This document shows, piece after piece, positions 34,137 to 42,608 of a DNA stretch of 64,000 nucleotides. Below the pieces are notes generated by a model, which had not been told where the DNA came from, did no database searches, and saw only the letters and a list, made by a program, of their open reading frames with translations. The DNA comes from Kaistia terrae (GTDB lineage: Bacteria > Pseudomonadota > Alphaproteobacteria > Rhizobiales > Kaistiaceae). The first letter of the stretch is position 1, and each line of letters opens with the position of its first letter. The position numbers and the translations under genes were made by a program. The stretch is taken from contig NZ_JAPKNH010000004.1 of NCBI RefSeq assembly GCF_026344005.1, positions 186,001 to 250,000 on the forward strand, given 5' to 3'.

Positions 34137-35082
34137 GGCCGGATCGGCACCGGGGTTGGGCGTCGGCGGCGCTGTTCATCGCGCCAAGACGCCCTCCAAC
34201 GGCAAGATAGGGCGCGCCAGCGCGCCCTATCTTCTCATCCTCCCCTCCATCCTGTTCGCCTTCTGGATTATCGGCTACCCGATCTACGACATGGCCAACA
34301 TGTCGGTGCATGCGGTGAACCGGTTCGGCAAGACGGCGGCTTTCAACGATTTCGCCAATTACCAGCGGCTGTTCTCGCATCAGCTCTTCATCGGCTGCCT
34401 GATCCGCACGCTCGTCTGGACGGTCTTCGTCGTCGGCGGCACGGTGCTGCTGTCGGTTCCGATCGCGCTGATCCTGAACGAGAAGTTCTTCGGCCGTACG
34501 CTGGCCCGCATCATCATCATGCTGCCCTGGGCGGTATCGCTGACCATGACCGGCATCGTCTGGCGCTGGTCGCTGAACGGACAGTTCGGCATGGTCAACG
34601 CGACGCTGGCGAATTTCGGGCTGCAGGACACGCCGGTCGAATGGCTCGCCACCTCGACGACGGCGTTCCCGATCCTGATCGCCATCGGCATCCTGGTCTC
34701 GATCCCGTTTACCGTGACGGTCATCCTCGGCGGCCTCTCCTCGCTGCAGGCGGACGTGTTCGAGGCTGCCAAGATCGACGGCGCCAGCGGCTGGCAGCGT
34801 TTTCGCTATCTCACGCTGCCGCTGATCCGGCCGTTCCTGAACATCGTGCTGGTCTTGAATTTCATCTACGTCTTCAACTCCTTCCCGCTGATCTGGGTGA
34901 TGACGCAGGGCGATCCGGCCAACAGCACCGACATCCTGGTGACCTGGCTCTACAAGCTCGCCTTCCGCTATGGTGAACTGGGCATCGCCTCGGCGCTGTC
35001 GATCGTCATGTTCCTGATCCTGCTGGCGCTGACGATCGTCTATGCGGCGCTTGCCATGCGCAATGAGCGGAGCACGGCCTGA
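34117..35082 (+). CDS. Carbohydrate ABC transporter permease (MalF/UgpA type)
   Basis: This 321-residue protein has six hydrophobic helices. It contains LLILPSILFAFWIIGYPIYDMANMS after a polar N-terminus and the EAA loop EAAKIDGASGWQRFRYLTLPLIRP near residue 220. The first 40 residues are poorly conserved and overlap the binding-protein gene; a later start is possible. With the next gene product it forms the membrane channel. Confidence 0.91.
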   Translation: MALSSNKAGSAPGLGVGGAVHRAKTPSNGKIGRASAPYLLILPSILFAFWIIGYPIYDMANMSVHAVNRFGKTAAFNDFANYQRLFSHQLFIGCLIRTLVWTVFVVGGTVLLSVPIALILNEKFFGRTLARIIIMLPWAVSLTMTGIVWRWSLNGQFGMVNATLANFGLQDTPVEWLATSTTAFPILIAIGILVSIPFTVTVILGGLSSLQADVFEAAKIDGASGWQRFRYLTLPLIRPFLNIVLVLNFIYVFNSFPLIWVMTQGDPANSTDILVTWLYKLAFRYGELGIASALSIVMFLILLALTIVYAALAMRNERSTA

Positions 35083-35912
35083 TGGAAAATCCTGTCCGCA
35101 AATCCCTGCTCATGTGGCTGTTCCTGTCGCCGCTGGTGATCGTCATCCTCTTCCCCTTCGCCGTCATGGTCTCGACCGCGGTGAAGCCCCGGGTCGAAGT
35201 GCTGATGTATCCGCCGCGCTGGTTCCCGTCGGAGATCCGGCTGCAGAACTTCGTCGACATGTGGCAGGCGACGCGCCTCGGGCCGGCTGTGATGAACAGC
35301 CTGCTCGTCAGCATCGCCGCCACGGTTCTCTGCCTGCTGGTCGCCATTCCCGCCGCCTATGCGGCGTCGCGGATGGAGTTCACCGGCCGCAAGCTGTTCC
35401 GCCAGTTCCTGCTGGTGACGCAGATGCTGTCGCCGATCGTGCTGGTGCTCGGCATCTTCCGCCTGATGGCGAAGATGGGCTTCGTCGATCAACTGCCGGC
35501 GCTGGTTCTGGCCTATGTCGCCTTCAATCTCGCCTTCTCGGTCTGGATGCTGCAAGCCTATTTCCAGACCATTCCGAAGGAGCTGGAAGAAGCGGCGAAG
35601 CTCGATGGCGCCTCGACGCTGCAACGGTTGCGGCTGATCTTCCTGCCGCTGGCGGCGCCCGCAATCGGCATCACGGCCGTCTTCATCTTCATCTATTGCT
35701 GGAACGAGTTCGTGCTGGCGATGACGCTGCTGCGTTCGCCAGAAAAGAGCACGCTGACGCTGCAGACCTTCTCGCTGGTCGGCGGGCGCTATCAGGTCGA
35801 GTGGGACCATGTGATGGCGGCGACGCTGGTCGCCAGCGTTCCCGTCGCGGTGATCTTCGCCCTGCTGCAACGCTCGCTCGTCAGCGGGCTGACGGTCGGC
35901 GCCGTGAAGTAG
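35082..35912 (+). CDS. Carbohydrate ABC transporter permease (MalG/UgpE type)
   Basis: This 276-residue, six-helix protein starts at an ATG that shares one base with the previous stop. The EAA loop EEAAKLDGASTLQRLRLIFLPLAAPAIG lies near residue 190, and RVEVLMYPPRWFPSEIRLQNF in the first periplasmic loop is typical of MalG-like permeases. No MsmX/UgpC-type ATPase gene follows, so the pair must borrow one from elsewhere. Confidence 0.92.
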   Translation: MENPVRKSLLMWLFLSPLVIVILFPFAVMVSTAVKPRVEVLMYPPRWFPSEIRLQNFVDMWQATRLGPAVMNSLLVSIAATVLCLLVAIPAAYAASRMEFTGRKLFRQFLLVTQMLSPIVLVLGIFRLMAKMGFVDQLPALVLAYVAFNLAFSVWMLQAYFQTIPKELEEAAKLDGASTLQRLRLIFLPLAAPAIGITAVFIFIYCWNEFVLAMTLLRSPEKSTLTLQTFSLVGGRYQVEWDHVMAATLVASVPVAVIFALLQRSLVSGLTVGAVK

Positions 35913-35935
35913 CTTTTCCTGAACGGTTGTGAACG

Positions 35936-35958
35936 GGCGGCGGGAATTCACCGCCGCC
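35936..35958 (+). terminator. Hairpin between permease and SDR genes (attenuator or weak terminator)
   Basis: The arms GGCGGCGG and CCGCCGCC surround a 7-base loop and are followed by only two T residues. The hairpin lies in the 81-bp gap after the second permease. It may lower read-through into the SDR gene. Confidence 0.35.
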
Positions 35959-35993
35959 TTCAAGACGACGCCAAAAGAAAATCGGAGACCGAG

Positions 35994-36776
35994 ATGGGAC
36001 TGAAGGATTGGTTCGGGCTTGAAGGCAAGCGTGCGCTGGTCACCGGCGCAAGCCGTGGCCTTGGCCGCGAAATGGCGCTGGCGCTGGCGGAAGCGGGCGC
36101 CGACGTGATCATCACCGGTCGCACGCAGGAAACGCTCGACGCCACCGTCGCCGAGATACGGGCGCTGGGTCGCCAGGGCTGGGGCGTGGTGGCCGACATG
36201 GCCAGGGCAGACCTCTGCGAGGCGGCCTGCACGACGATCCTGAAGGAATACGGTCCCGTCGACATCCTGATCAACAATGTCGGCAACCGCATCGCCAGCA
36301 TGCCGATCGTCGAGGAGACGCTGGAGACCTGGCAGGAATCGCTGGACATGAACCTGACCAGTTGCTTCCTCGGCACCAAGATTTTTGGCGCCGCGATGCT
36401 GGAGCGCGGGCAGGGCGGCCGGATCATCAACATCGCCTCGATGAGCGGCCTGATCGCCAATCGCGGCATTGGCGGGCGCGACTACGAGACTGGCAAGGCG
36501 GCGGTGATCCACTTTACCCGCTGCGCCGCCGCCGACTGGGCGCCGCATGGCGTCACCGTCAACGCGATCTGCCCCGGCCTATTCATGACCGACACCAACC
36601 GTGGCTGGAACGAGCGCCGACCGGACGTGATCGACGCCATCGTCGCGCATATCCCGATGGGCCGCCCCGGCAATCCGCCGGAGATCGCCGGGCTCGCGCT
36701 CTATCTCGCCAGCCCCGCCGCTTCCTATGTGACGGGCGCCGCCTATGTCATAGATGGCGGCTATACCCTCTGGTAG
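35994..36776 (+). CDS. Short-chain dehydrogenase/reductase (SDR)
   Basis: This 260-residue classical SDR has cofactor motif TGASRGLGREMA (about residues 19-30) and ILINNVGN. The catalytic serine lies in NIASMSGL, and Tyr and Lys in DYETGKAAV (YxxxK). The substrate-loop region reads NAICPGLFMTD. Comparable enzymes reduce or oxidise gluconate-type sugar acids or keto-sugars. It follows the sugar permeases in the same direction and precedes an aldose epimerase, so it probably handles the imported carbohydrate. Confidence 0.9.
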   Translation: MGLKDWFGLEGKRALVTGASRGLGREMALALAEAGADVIITGRTQETLDATVAEIRALGRQGWGVVADMARADLCEAACTTILKEYGPVDILINNVGNRIASMPIVEETLETWQESLDMNLTSCFLGTKIFGAAMLERGQGGRIINIASMSGLIANRGIGGRDYETGKAAVIHFTRCAAADWAPHGVTVNAICPGLFMTDTNRGWNERRPDVIDAIVAHIPMGRPGNPPEIAGLALYLASPAASYVTGAAYVIDGGYTLW

Positions 36777-36832
36777 GCGATATCCTTTCGCCGGCTTACC
36801 AGAACGAAACATCGAGCTAAAACGGAGACATC

Positions 36833-37846
36833 GTGTCGATCCATTTCTTCGGCCGGCTGCCGGACGGCACGGCTATCTCCGAGGTCCGGCTGGCCAGCGC
36901 CAGCGGTGCCACCGCCTCGATCCTGACGTTTGGCGCAACGCTGCGCGATCTCGTGGTGCCGGTTCCGGACGCCGCGCCGCGTCGCGTTGTGCTCGGCTTC
37001 GAGACGCTCGATGGCTATCTCGAAAACAACCGCTATCTCGGCGTCACGGCCGGCCGGCATGCCAGCCGCATCGGCGGCGGCCGGATATCCATCGACGGCG
37101 TCGAGCATCAGCTTTCGCTGAACGAAGGCGGCGTCCATCTGCATGGCGGCGCGGTCGGTTTTTCGCGGAAGCCGTGGCGGATTCTGGAGTCGGACGAGGC
37201 GTCGGTGACGCTCGGCCTGATCTCGCCGGATGGCGATGACGGTTATCCGGGCGAACTGGATGTTCGCTGCACCTATCGCCTGCTGGCGCCGGGAACCATT
37301 CACATCACCCTGACGGCGACGACCGACGCGCCGACCGTCGTCAGCCTCGCCAATCACGCCTATTTCTCGCTGCTCCCGGGCGCGACCAGCCGCGAACACA
37401 AGCTGCAATTCGCGGCCAGCGGCTACACGCCGTTCAGTCCGGCGCTGGTGCCGAGCGGCGAAATCGCCAGCGTTGCCGGAACGCCGTATGATTTTCGCCA
37501 GTTGCGACCCATCTCGGATCCCGCCGGCGATCCGGACTTTGACTATGATTGCTGCGTGGTGCTGGACCGCGAGGGCCATGAACTCATCCGGGGCGCGCGC
37601 CTGGAAGCGCCGGATGGCAGCCTTCACATGGAAGTTCACACGACCGAGCCGTGCATTGTCTTCTATGACGGCGCGGGGCTGGCGCCCGACTTCGCCGGGC
37701 TCGACGGCGTGCCCTTTCAGGCCCATGCCGGGCTTTGCCTGGAGCCGATGCGCTTTCCCGACAGCCCCAACCAGCCAAGCTTTCCGTCGGCGATCCTCCG
37801 CCCCGGCGAGATCTACCGGCAGGAAACGGAATATCGCTTCGGCTGA
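36833..37846 (+). CDS. Aldose 1-epimerase (galactose mutarotase-like)
   Basis: This 337-residue protein starts at GTG 36833 behind ACGGAGACATC. Motifs include NNRYLGVTAGRHASRI (residues about 63-80), LHGGAVGFSRKPW (catalytic His region), VSLANHAYFSLLPG (second His) and CLEPMRFPDSPNQPSFPS, carrying the catalytic Glu. This is the GalM fold, which interconverts alpha and beta anomers of sugars. As the last gene of the rightward carbohydrate operon, it fits a role in preparing the imported sugar for a dehydrogenase. Confidence 0.92.
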   Translation: MSIHFFGRLPDGTAISEVRLASASGATASILTFGATLRDLVVPVPDAAPRRVVLGFETLDGYLENNRYLGVTAGRHASRIGGGRISIDGVEHQLSLNEGGVHLHGGAVGFSRKPWRILESDEASVTLGLISPDGDDGYPGELDVRCTYRLLAPGTIHITLTATTDAPTVVSLANHAYFSLLPGATSREHKLQFAASGYTPFSPALVPSGEIASVAGTPYDFRQLRPISDPAGDPDFDYDCCVVLDREGHELIRGARLEAPDGSLHMEVHTTEPCIVFYDGAGLAPDFAGLDGVPFQAHAGLCLEPMRFPDSPNQPSFPSAILRPGEIYRQETEYRFG

Positions 37847-37875
37847 CGGTTTGCCGCCCGTGCGAGGCCGAACTA

Positions 37876-37941
37876 TCCGGTGAGGCCGTAAACCCTCACC
37901 CGCCGACCTTTGGTCGTCGACCTCTCCCTCAGGGAGAGGTG
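37876..37941. repeat. 66-bp dispersed repeat with terminal palindrome, copy A
   Basis: This copy runs from TCCGGTGAGGCCGTAAACCC through CTCACCCGCCG to CCTCTCCCTCAGGGAGAGGTG. It closely matches 38492-38555 in the same orientation, so the two copies bracket ridA. The terminal palindrome is the same core as at 9811-9837. Confidence 0.75.
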
Positions 37942-37968
37942 AAGAGGGCAGACTATCCTGCATCAACA

Positions 37969-37999
37969 AAAAGGGCGGCTCGCGAACGGCCGCCCTTTT
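37969..37999. terminator. Bidirectional rho-independent terminator between aldose epimerase and ridA
   Basis: AAAAGGGCGGC (37969-37979) and GCCGCCCTTTT (37989-37999) are perfect 11-base arms around a 9-base loop. Each strand gives a GC stem followed by a U-run. It lies 20 bp from the ridA stop and serves the convergent transcripts from both sides. Confidence 0.85.
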
Positions 38000-38019
38000 C
38001 GTCATAGAGAATGAGACAA

Positions 38020-38403
38020 TCAAGCCTTCGGCTTGGCGACGGCGATGCACTCGACCTCGTAGCGCAGCGCGGTGCCGAGGCAGTTGGTGATCGTCGTGCG
38101 GGCCGGGAAGGGCTCGCTGAAATACTCGCGGTAGATCTTGTTGAACAGCGGAATATCGGCAGGATCCTGCACATAGTTGCGGGTCTGCAGCACATGGGCG
38201 AAGTCGCTGCCGGCGGTCTCGACGACCTTGCGCATGTTCTCCATCGAGCGGCGCATCTCGCCCTCGAACGTGTCGGAGACGATCTTCCCAGTCGCATCGA
38301 CCGAAGCCTGGCCGGACACGAAGATCAGGTCGCCGAGCTTGGTCGACGGGCTGAAGGGCAGGTGCGAACGGGGGGTATCGGGTTCGCTCGGATATTCGAT
38401 CAT
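38020..38403 (-). CDS. ridA: RidA-family enamine/imine deaminase
   Basis: This 127-residue YjgF/YER057c/UK114 protein forms cytosolic trimers that hydrolyse reactive enamines and imines such as 2-aminoacrylate. Recognisable parts are LIFVSGQASVD, ENMRKVVETAGSDFAHVLQTRNYVQDP and PARTTITNCLG, in which the Arg corresponds to the catalytic arginine. GGAG precedes the ATG. It is a stand-alone copy upstream of the MlrC genes. Nearby D-serine dehydratase-like PLP enzymes could generate its substrates, which makes a pathway-specific detoxifying role plausible. Confidence 0.88.
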   Translation of the reverse strand: MIEYPSEPDTPRSHLPFSPSTKLGDLIFVSGQASVDATGKIVSDTFEGEMRRSMENMRKVVETAGSDFAHVLQTRNYVQDPADIPLFNKIYREYFSEPFPARTTITNCLGTALRYEVECIAVAKPKA

Positions 38404-38434
38404 GGGAGGCTCCGTGTGAAGGTCGTCTGTCTTT

Positions 38435-38555
38435 ACCTCTCCCTGAGGGAGAGGTCGGACCGATAGGTCCGGGTTAGGGTTTAGGGAACGATCCGGTGAG
38501 GCCGTAAACCCTCACCCGCCGGCTTCGCCATCGACCTCTCCCTCAGGGAGAGGTG
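38435..38555. repeat. Head-to-head pair of dispersed palindromic repeats (copies B and C)
   Basis: Copy C (38492-38555) matches 37876-37941 in the same orientation. Copy B (38435-38488) is a more divergent copy in the opposite orientation, recognisable by ACCTCTCCCTGAGGGAGAGG and GGGTTAGGGTTTA. Together they form an imperfect inverted repeat upstream of ridA and after the first MlrC gene. Confidence 0.7.
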
Positions 38556-38593
38556 CACGCGCAGCTTCTGCATTTGTATCTTTTTCAGACCAT

Positions 38594-40081
38594 TCAGCTG
38601 ATCGGGAACACAGGCTGGCGCAGCCGGCGATAGGGCAAGCTGGTCAGGACGCTGGTGCAGGGGCCCGGTGTTGCCACGGTGTAGCTCTTCACCGCGATAG
38701 GGTCGTAGGCGCGGCGGTGCGCGACGGCGGCCTTGACGCCGATGGCCGTCAATTCTTCCGGAACGATGCCCTGCGACCGTAGCTGTCCGAGATCGAAGGG
38801 CGGCGTCTTGCGGCTGTTGACCAGAATCTTGACGCCGTCGACCTCCAGCACGACCGAAGCCCCCATGCTGATATGGACGCCCTGCATGGCGGCGAGGTGG
38901 CTGTTGCGGTCCTCGAGCGTGAACTCGCCGTCGCTGCGGCTGACGAAAGTGGCGCTGACCTCGATCGGACCGGCACCGAGCTTGCTGCCCTTGCCGCCGA
39001 GCGCGATCGTGCGGACGTCGCCCGGCGCGGCGTCGGCGAAGGATTGGACGGCTTCCGCATCCGCGATGGCGACGGCGGTATTGCGGATGCCGTGGCGCAA
39101 GAAACCGCGCAGGATCGCCGTGTCGTCGCCCGGTGCGCCGCCGCCGATATTGTCGGCAGGCTCGACGACGATATAGGGGCCGCCTTCGAGCGTCTTGATC
39201 TCGGAGAGGGCTGCATCGAGATCCCATTCCTTGGGCTGGCCAAGCTCGCGCAACTCGACGGCGAGCGCTTCCAGCCGGTCGAGCGCGGCGCTGGCGCGCT
39301 CGGCGCTGCCGGTGGTGATCAGCGACAAGGCGACGCCGGCATCCGGCACGTCGGAGAAGGAATAGCCGCCAATGATGTTGACGGCCCAGATCTCGGCGTC
39401 CTCGGCCTCTATCTGGCGGGCGAGGGTTTCGAGGTCGCGCATCGGGCTGTCGGCCGTGCCAGTGCCGGGCGGCGCCCACAGGATCGCGGCGTTGCGGGCA
39501 TGCATGACCGGCTCGGCCTTTTCGCGCAGGGCCCGGGCCAGAAGCTCGGCCGAACGGACGGCTGAATCGCGCGCGTCGGTATGCGGATTTTCGCGGTAGG
39601 CGACGAGGCCATTGGCGTGTTTCGCCATCGCGGCGGTGAATGTCGCGTGCAGGTCGAACACGGCATAGAGCGGCAGCGTCTCGGCGCCCGGAGCGCCGCG
39701 GATGCGGGCGAGCAATTCGCCTTCCGGGTCTATGCTTTCCGTTGTCACCATGGCGCCGTGCAGGGCCAGCCAGATGCCGTCGAGGCCACCCTTCTTCAGC
39801 GCGGCGCGGAGGCCTGTTTCCAGTTCGGCCCAGAATTGCTCGAACACGGCGTGGTCGGTGGTCCCGGACGGCAGCGCCGAATACTCGACCACGGGGACCA
39901 CGTCCCAGCCCTCGGTCTCGGCCACTTCCAGGAAGCCGTCGACCGTCGAACCATCACCCTTTCGCGCCAAAAGCGCCTCGCTACGCAGGATGTCGTAGTC
40001 TGCGAACGTGGTGATCTCGTCCACGAAGGTGTGGGTCTCGTGATAGAGCCCTGCCAGCAGGATACGAGGGCGCGTGTTCAT
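38594..40081 (-). CDS. MlrC-family (M81) metallopeptidase, paralogue 1
   Basis: From ATG 40081 this gives 495 residues; longer readings run into the iclR gene. It has the M81 layout: RILLAGLYHETHTF at the N-terminus, LALHGAMVTTESID, then metal ligands DLHATFT (Asp, His) and ENPHTDA (His), and the C-terminal MlrC domain with NIGGGAPGDDTAILRGFL. MlrC itself hydrolyses linear microcystin peptides; other M81 proteins are uncharacterised amidohydrolase-like enzymes. It follows iclR by 5 bp in the same operon. Two other M81 paralogues, low in mutual identity, lie within 6 kb. Confidence 0.88.
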   Translation of the reverse strand: MNTRPRILLAGLYHETHTFVDEITTFADYDILRSEALLARKGDGSTVDGFLEVAETEGWDVVPVVEYSALPSGTTDHAVFEQFWAELETGLRAALKKGGLDGIWLALHGAMVTTESIDPEGELLARIRGAPGAETLPLYAVFDLHATFTAAMAKHANGLVAYRENPHTDARDSAVRSAELLARALREKAEPVMHARNAAILWAPPGTGTADSPMRDLETLARQIEAEDAEIWAVNIIGGYSFSDVPDAGVALSLITTGSAERASAALDRLEALAVELRELGQPKEWDLDAALSEIKTLEGGPYIVVEPADNIGGGAPGDDTAILRGFLRHGIRNTAVAIADAEAVQSFADAAPGDVRTIALGGKGSKLGAGPIEVSATFVSRSDGEFTLEDRNSHLAAMQGVHISMGASVVLEVDGVKILVNSRKTPPFDLGQLRSQGIVPEELTAIGVKAAVAHRRAYDPIAVKSYTVATPGPCTSVLTSLPYRRLRQPVFPIS

Positions 40082-40086
40082 GATGT

Positions 40087-40896
40087 CTACCTGTTGCGTG
40101 ACATGCTCGCCGTGATTTCGGCGAGGGTGGCGACGAGAAGTCGTCCGAGGCGCTCGATGGCCTCGGGCTCGAAACGGGCCGAGGGGCCGGCGATGGAGAC
40201 GGCGGCGATGGCCTCGCCGCCGGGCGCGAAGATCGGCGCGGCGACGCAGGCGCCGCCAATCTCGTTCTCTTCGAATTCGGTGGTCCAGCCGACGGTGCGG
40301 CAGCGCTCCAGCACGTCTTCCAGCGCTTGCGGATCGGTAATGGTGCGGTCGGTCGCCGCCGGCAGCGAACCCAGATTGTAGATGATCCGCCGGAACAACA
40401 GCGGCTGATAGGCGAGCAACGCCCGGCCGCAGGCGGTTGAATGATAGGCGGCGCGCGTGCCGGAATAGGACGAGACGCGCAGGGTCTGGCTGCCTTCCAG
40501 GCTTTCGACGATGACGGCGTCGGTCGGGCCCGGCAGCGCCAGATTGACGGTTTCGCGCGTCTCGGCGCACAGGCGGATCAGATAGGGCTGCGCCAGCGCC
40601 GCGATGTCCAGCCGCCGCTCGACGGCCTTGCCATAGACGAGATGCTGCAGGCTGAGCCGATAGGCGCCGCCCTTGATGTCCCGTTCGGCCAAGCCGACAT
40701 CAACCAGCGCCGTGACGAGATTGAAGGCCGTTGTCTTGGCCAGTCCGGTGCGGGCGGCCAGCTCGCGCAGCGCGACGAAATCGCCGCTCGCCATGGCGTC
40801 GAGCAGCGCCTTGGCGCGGGCGACGGACTGGATCCGCGCGGCAACCGCGGCGCCGCTCGGCTCAGTCTCTGGCTTCGACATGTTGGTTTCGACCAT
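40087..40896 (-). CDS. IclR-family transcriptional regulator
   Basis: Starting at ATG 40896 the protein has 269 residues; 40923 and 40881 are other in-frame ATGs. The N-terminal winged helix spans about residues 15-75 (SVARAKALLDAMASGDFVALRELAARTGLAKTTAFNLVTAL). The IclR effector domain follows, with TRETVNLALPGPTDAVIVESLEG, STACGRALLAYQP and IFAPGGEAIAAVSIAGP. It is co-transcribed with MlrC paralogue 1 and divergent from MlrC paralogue 2. An IclR-like palindrome (41086-41102) lies between them and recurs upstream of the dipeptide importer at 60-62 kb. Confidence 0.9.
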   Translation of the reverse strand: MVETNMSKPETEPSGAAVAARIQSVARAKALLDAMASGDFVALRELAARTGLAKTTAFNLVTALVDVGLAERDIKGGAYRLSLQHLVYGKAVERRLDIAALAQPYLIRLCAETRETVNLALPGPTDAVIVESLEGSQTLRVSSYSGTRAAYHSTACGRALLAYQPLLFRRIIYNLGSLPAATDRTITDPQALEDVLERCRTVGWTTEFEENEIGGACVAAPIFAPGGEAIAAVSIAGPSARFEPEAIERLGRLLVATLAEITASMSRNR

Positions 40897-41085
40897 GAAA
40901 ATCAGGGTTCCGCGAACGATCATTCCAGATCATGGGACGATTTGGTGATGCTCGTTTCGATATTAAGACATCAACTTGCCGAGGCGCGCAAGCTGAACGT
41001 CCCGCATAACCAAATGTATCTGCGGTTGCACAGTTGACAGGCGAGCGATCCTGCCGCTTAAATTTCATCGGACAGCTAAATGATT

Positions 41086-41102
41086 GTTCCATAATGTAGA
41101 AT
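41086..41102. promoter_or_regulatory. Putative IclR-type operator, copy 1
   Basis: GTTCCATAATGTAGAAT is an imperfect palindrome (TTCYA...TRGAA) 42 bp upstream of the MlrC paralogue 2 start and 189 bp upstream of the iclR start. It differs at two positions from 62507-62523 and at three from the complement of 62635-62651. The recurrence near a transporter of related function supports a genuine regulatory motif. Confidence 0.55.
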
Positions 41103-41144
41103 ATCAGGCGCGATACGGCGACGACATCGCGGCAGGGGGCAGGA

Positions 41145-42608
41145 ATGCGGGTTTTTGTGGCGTCTCTGGCGACCGAGACGAATACGTTCTCGCCGCTCTT
41201 TGTCGATCGCAGCGCGTTCGAGGGGGCGTTCTATTGCCCGCCCGGCACCCATCCCGAGACGCCGACGCTCTGTTCCGGCCCGATGGTGGCGGCCCGCAAC
41301 CGCGCCCGCATTGATGGCTTCACCCTGTTCGAAGGCACCGCGACCTGGGCCGAGCCGGCCGGGCTCGTTTCGCGCGAGGCCTATGAAAGCCTGCGCGACG
41401 AGATCCTGGATCAACTCCGCGCCGCCATGCCCGTCGATGTCGTGCTGTTCGGCCTGCATGGCTCGATGGTGGCGCGCGGCTATGATGATTGCGAGGGCGA
41501 TCTGCTGGCGCATGCCCGCGCCATTGCCGGCCCCGATGCCATCGTCGGCGCTGAACTGGACATGCATTGCCACCTGACCGACCAGATGGTCGAGGCGGCC
41601 GATGTCATCACCGCCTTCAAGGAATTTCCGCATACGGATTTCCTCGAACGGGCGGAGGATCTGGTCGATCTCTGCCTGCGCGCCGCGCGCCGCGAGATTG
41701 CGCCGGTCAGTGCTGTGTTCGATTGCCGCGCCATCACCGGCTTCATGACCAGCCGCGAACCGGGTCGGAGCTTCGTCGACCGGATGCTGGCGCTCGAAGG
41801 GCAGGACGGCATTCTCTCGATCTCCGTCGCGCACGGCTTCCAGGCCGCCGATGTCTACGATGTCGGCACCAAGGTGCTTGTCATCGCCGATGGCGCGGAA
41901 AACCAGGAGAAGGCGGCGGCCTTGGCCGAGCGTCTTGGCCGCGAGATCCTAGGCTGGGGTGCCTCAGGCGGCGGCCCCTATCACTTCAAGCCGGAAGAGG
42001 CGATCGAGCAGGCGCTGAGCGAACTCGGCCAGCCGGTCATTCTGGCGGATCGCTGGGATAATCCGGGCGGCGGCGTCGCCGGCGACCAGACCGTCATGGT
42101 CGCGGCGCTGCTGCGCCATCCCGAAATTCCGGCAGCCATCGGCGCGCTCTGGGATCCGGTCGCGGTCGCCTTCTGCCGCGCCGCTGGCGTCGGTACGGAA
42201 ATCGACCTGCGCTTCGGCGGCAAAGCAGCCTCCACATCGGGCAAGCCGATCGACGCCCGGGTGGTGGTGCGCGGCATCACCGACGATCTGCTGGTGCCGT
42301 TCGAGCAGAGCTGGGTCTCGCTCGGCGCGGCCGCCGCAATCACCATCGGCAATCTCGATGTCGTGCTGTCGTCGACGCGGGCGCAGACCTTCAGCCCGCC
42401 TGTTTTCACCGATCTCGGCATCGATCTCGCTGCCAAGAAAATCGTCGTGGTGAAGTCGTCCAACCATTTTCATGCCGCCTTCGCGCCGATTGCGCACAAG
42501 GTCCACTACCTCGATACGGGCGGCCCCTATCCAAGCGATACGGCCAGGATCCCCTACACCAAAGCCCGTCGCCCCCTCGCACCGATGGACCCCAATCCAT
42601 GGCTCTGA
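41145..42608 (+). CDS. MlrC-family (M81) metallopeptidase, paralogue 2
   Basis: This 487-residue protein begins MRVFVASLATETNTFSPL, the canonical M81 start, behind GGCAGGGGGCAGGA. Key parts are VVLFGLHGSMVARG, metal ligands in ELDMHCHLT (Asp, His) and KEFPHTDF (His), GFMTSREPGRSFVDRM, and DRWDNPGGGVAGDQTVM in the C-terminal domain. It overlaps the next gene, a PLP enzyme, by 10 bp, so the two are co-translated. The likely job is hydrolysis of an amide or peptide bond that releases an amino acid for that enzyme. Confidence 0.9.
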   Translation: MRVFVASLATETNTFSPLFVDRSAFEGAFYCPPGTHPETPTLCSGPMVAARNRARIDGFTLFEGTATWAEPAGLVSREAYESLRDEILDQLRAAMPVDVVLFGLHGSMVARGYDDCEGDLLAHARAIAGPDAIVGAELDMHCHLTDQMVEAADVITAFKEFPHTDFLERAEDLVDLCLRAARREIAPVSAVFDCRAITGFMTSREPGRSFVDRMLALEGQDGILSISVAHGFQAADVYDVGTKVLVIADGAENQEKAAALAERLGREILGWGASGGGPYHFKPEEAIEQALSELGQPVILADRWDNPGGGVAGDQTVMVAALLRHPEIPAAIGALWDPVAVAFCRAAGVGTEIDLRFGGKAASTSGKPIDARVVVRGITDDLLVPFEQSWVSLGAAAAITIGNLDVVLSSTRAQTFSPPVFTDLGIDLAAKKIVVVKSSNHFHAAFAPIAHKVHYLDTGGPYPSDTARIPYTKARRPLAPMDPNPWL

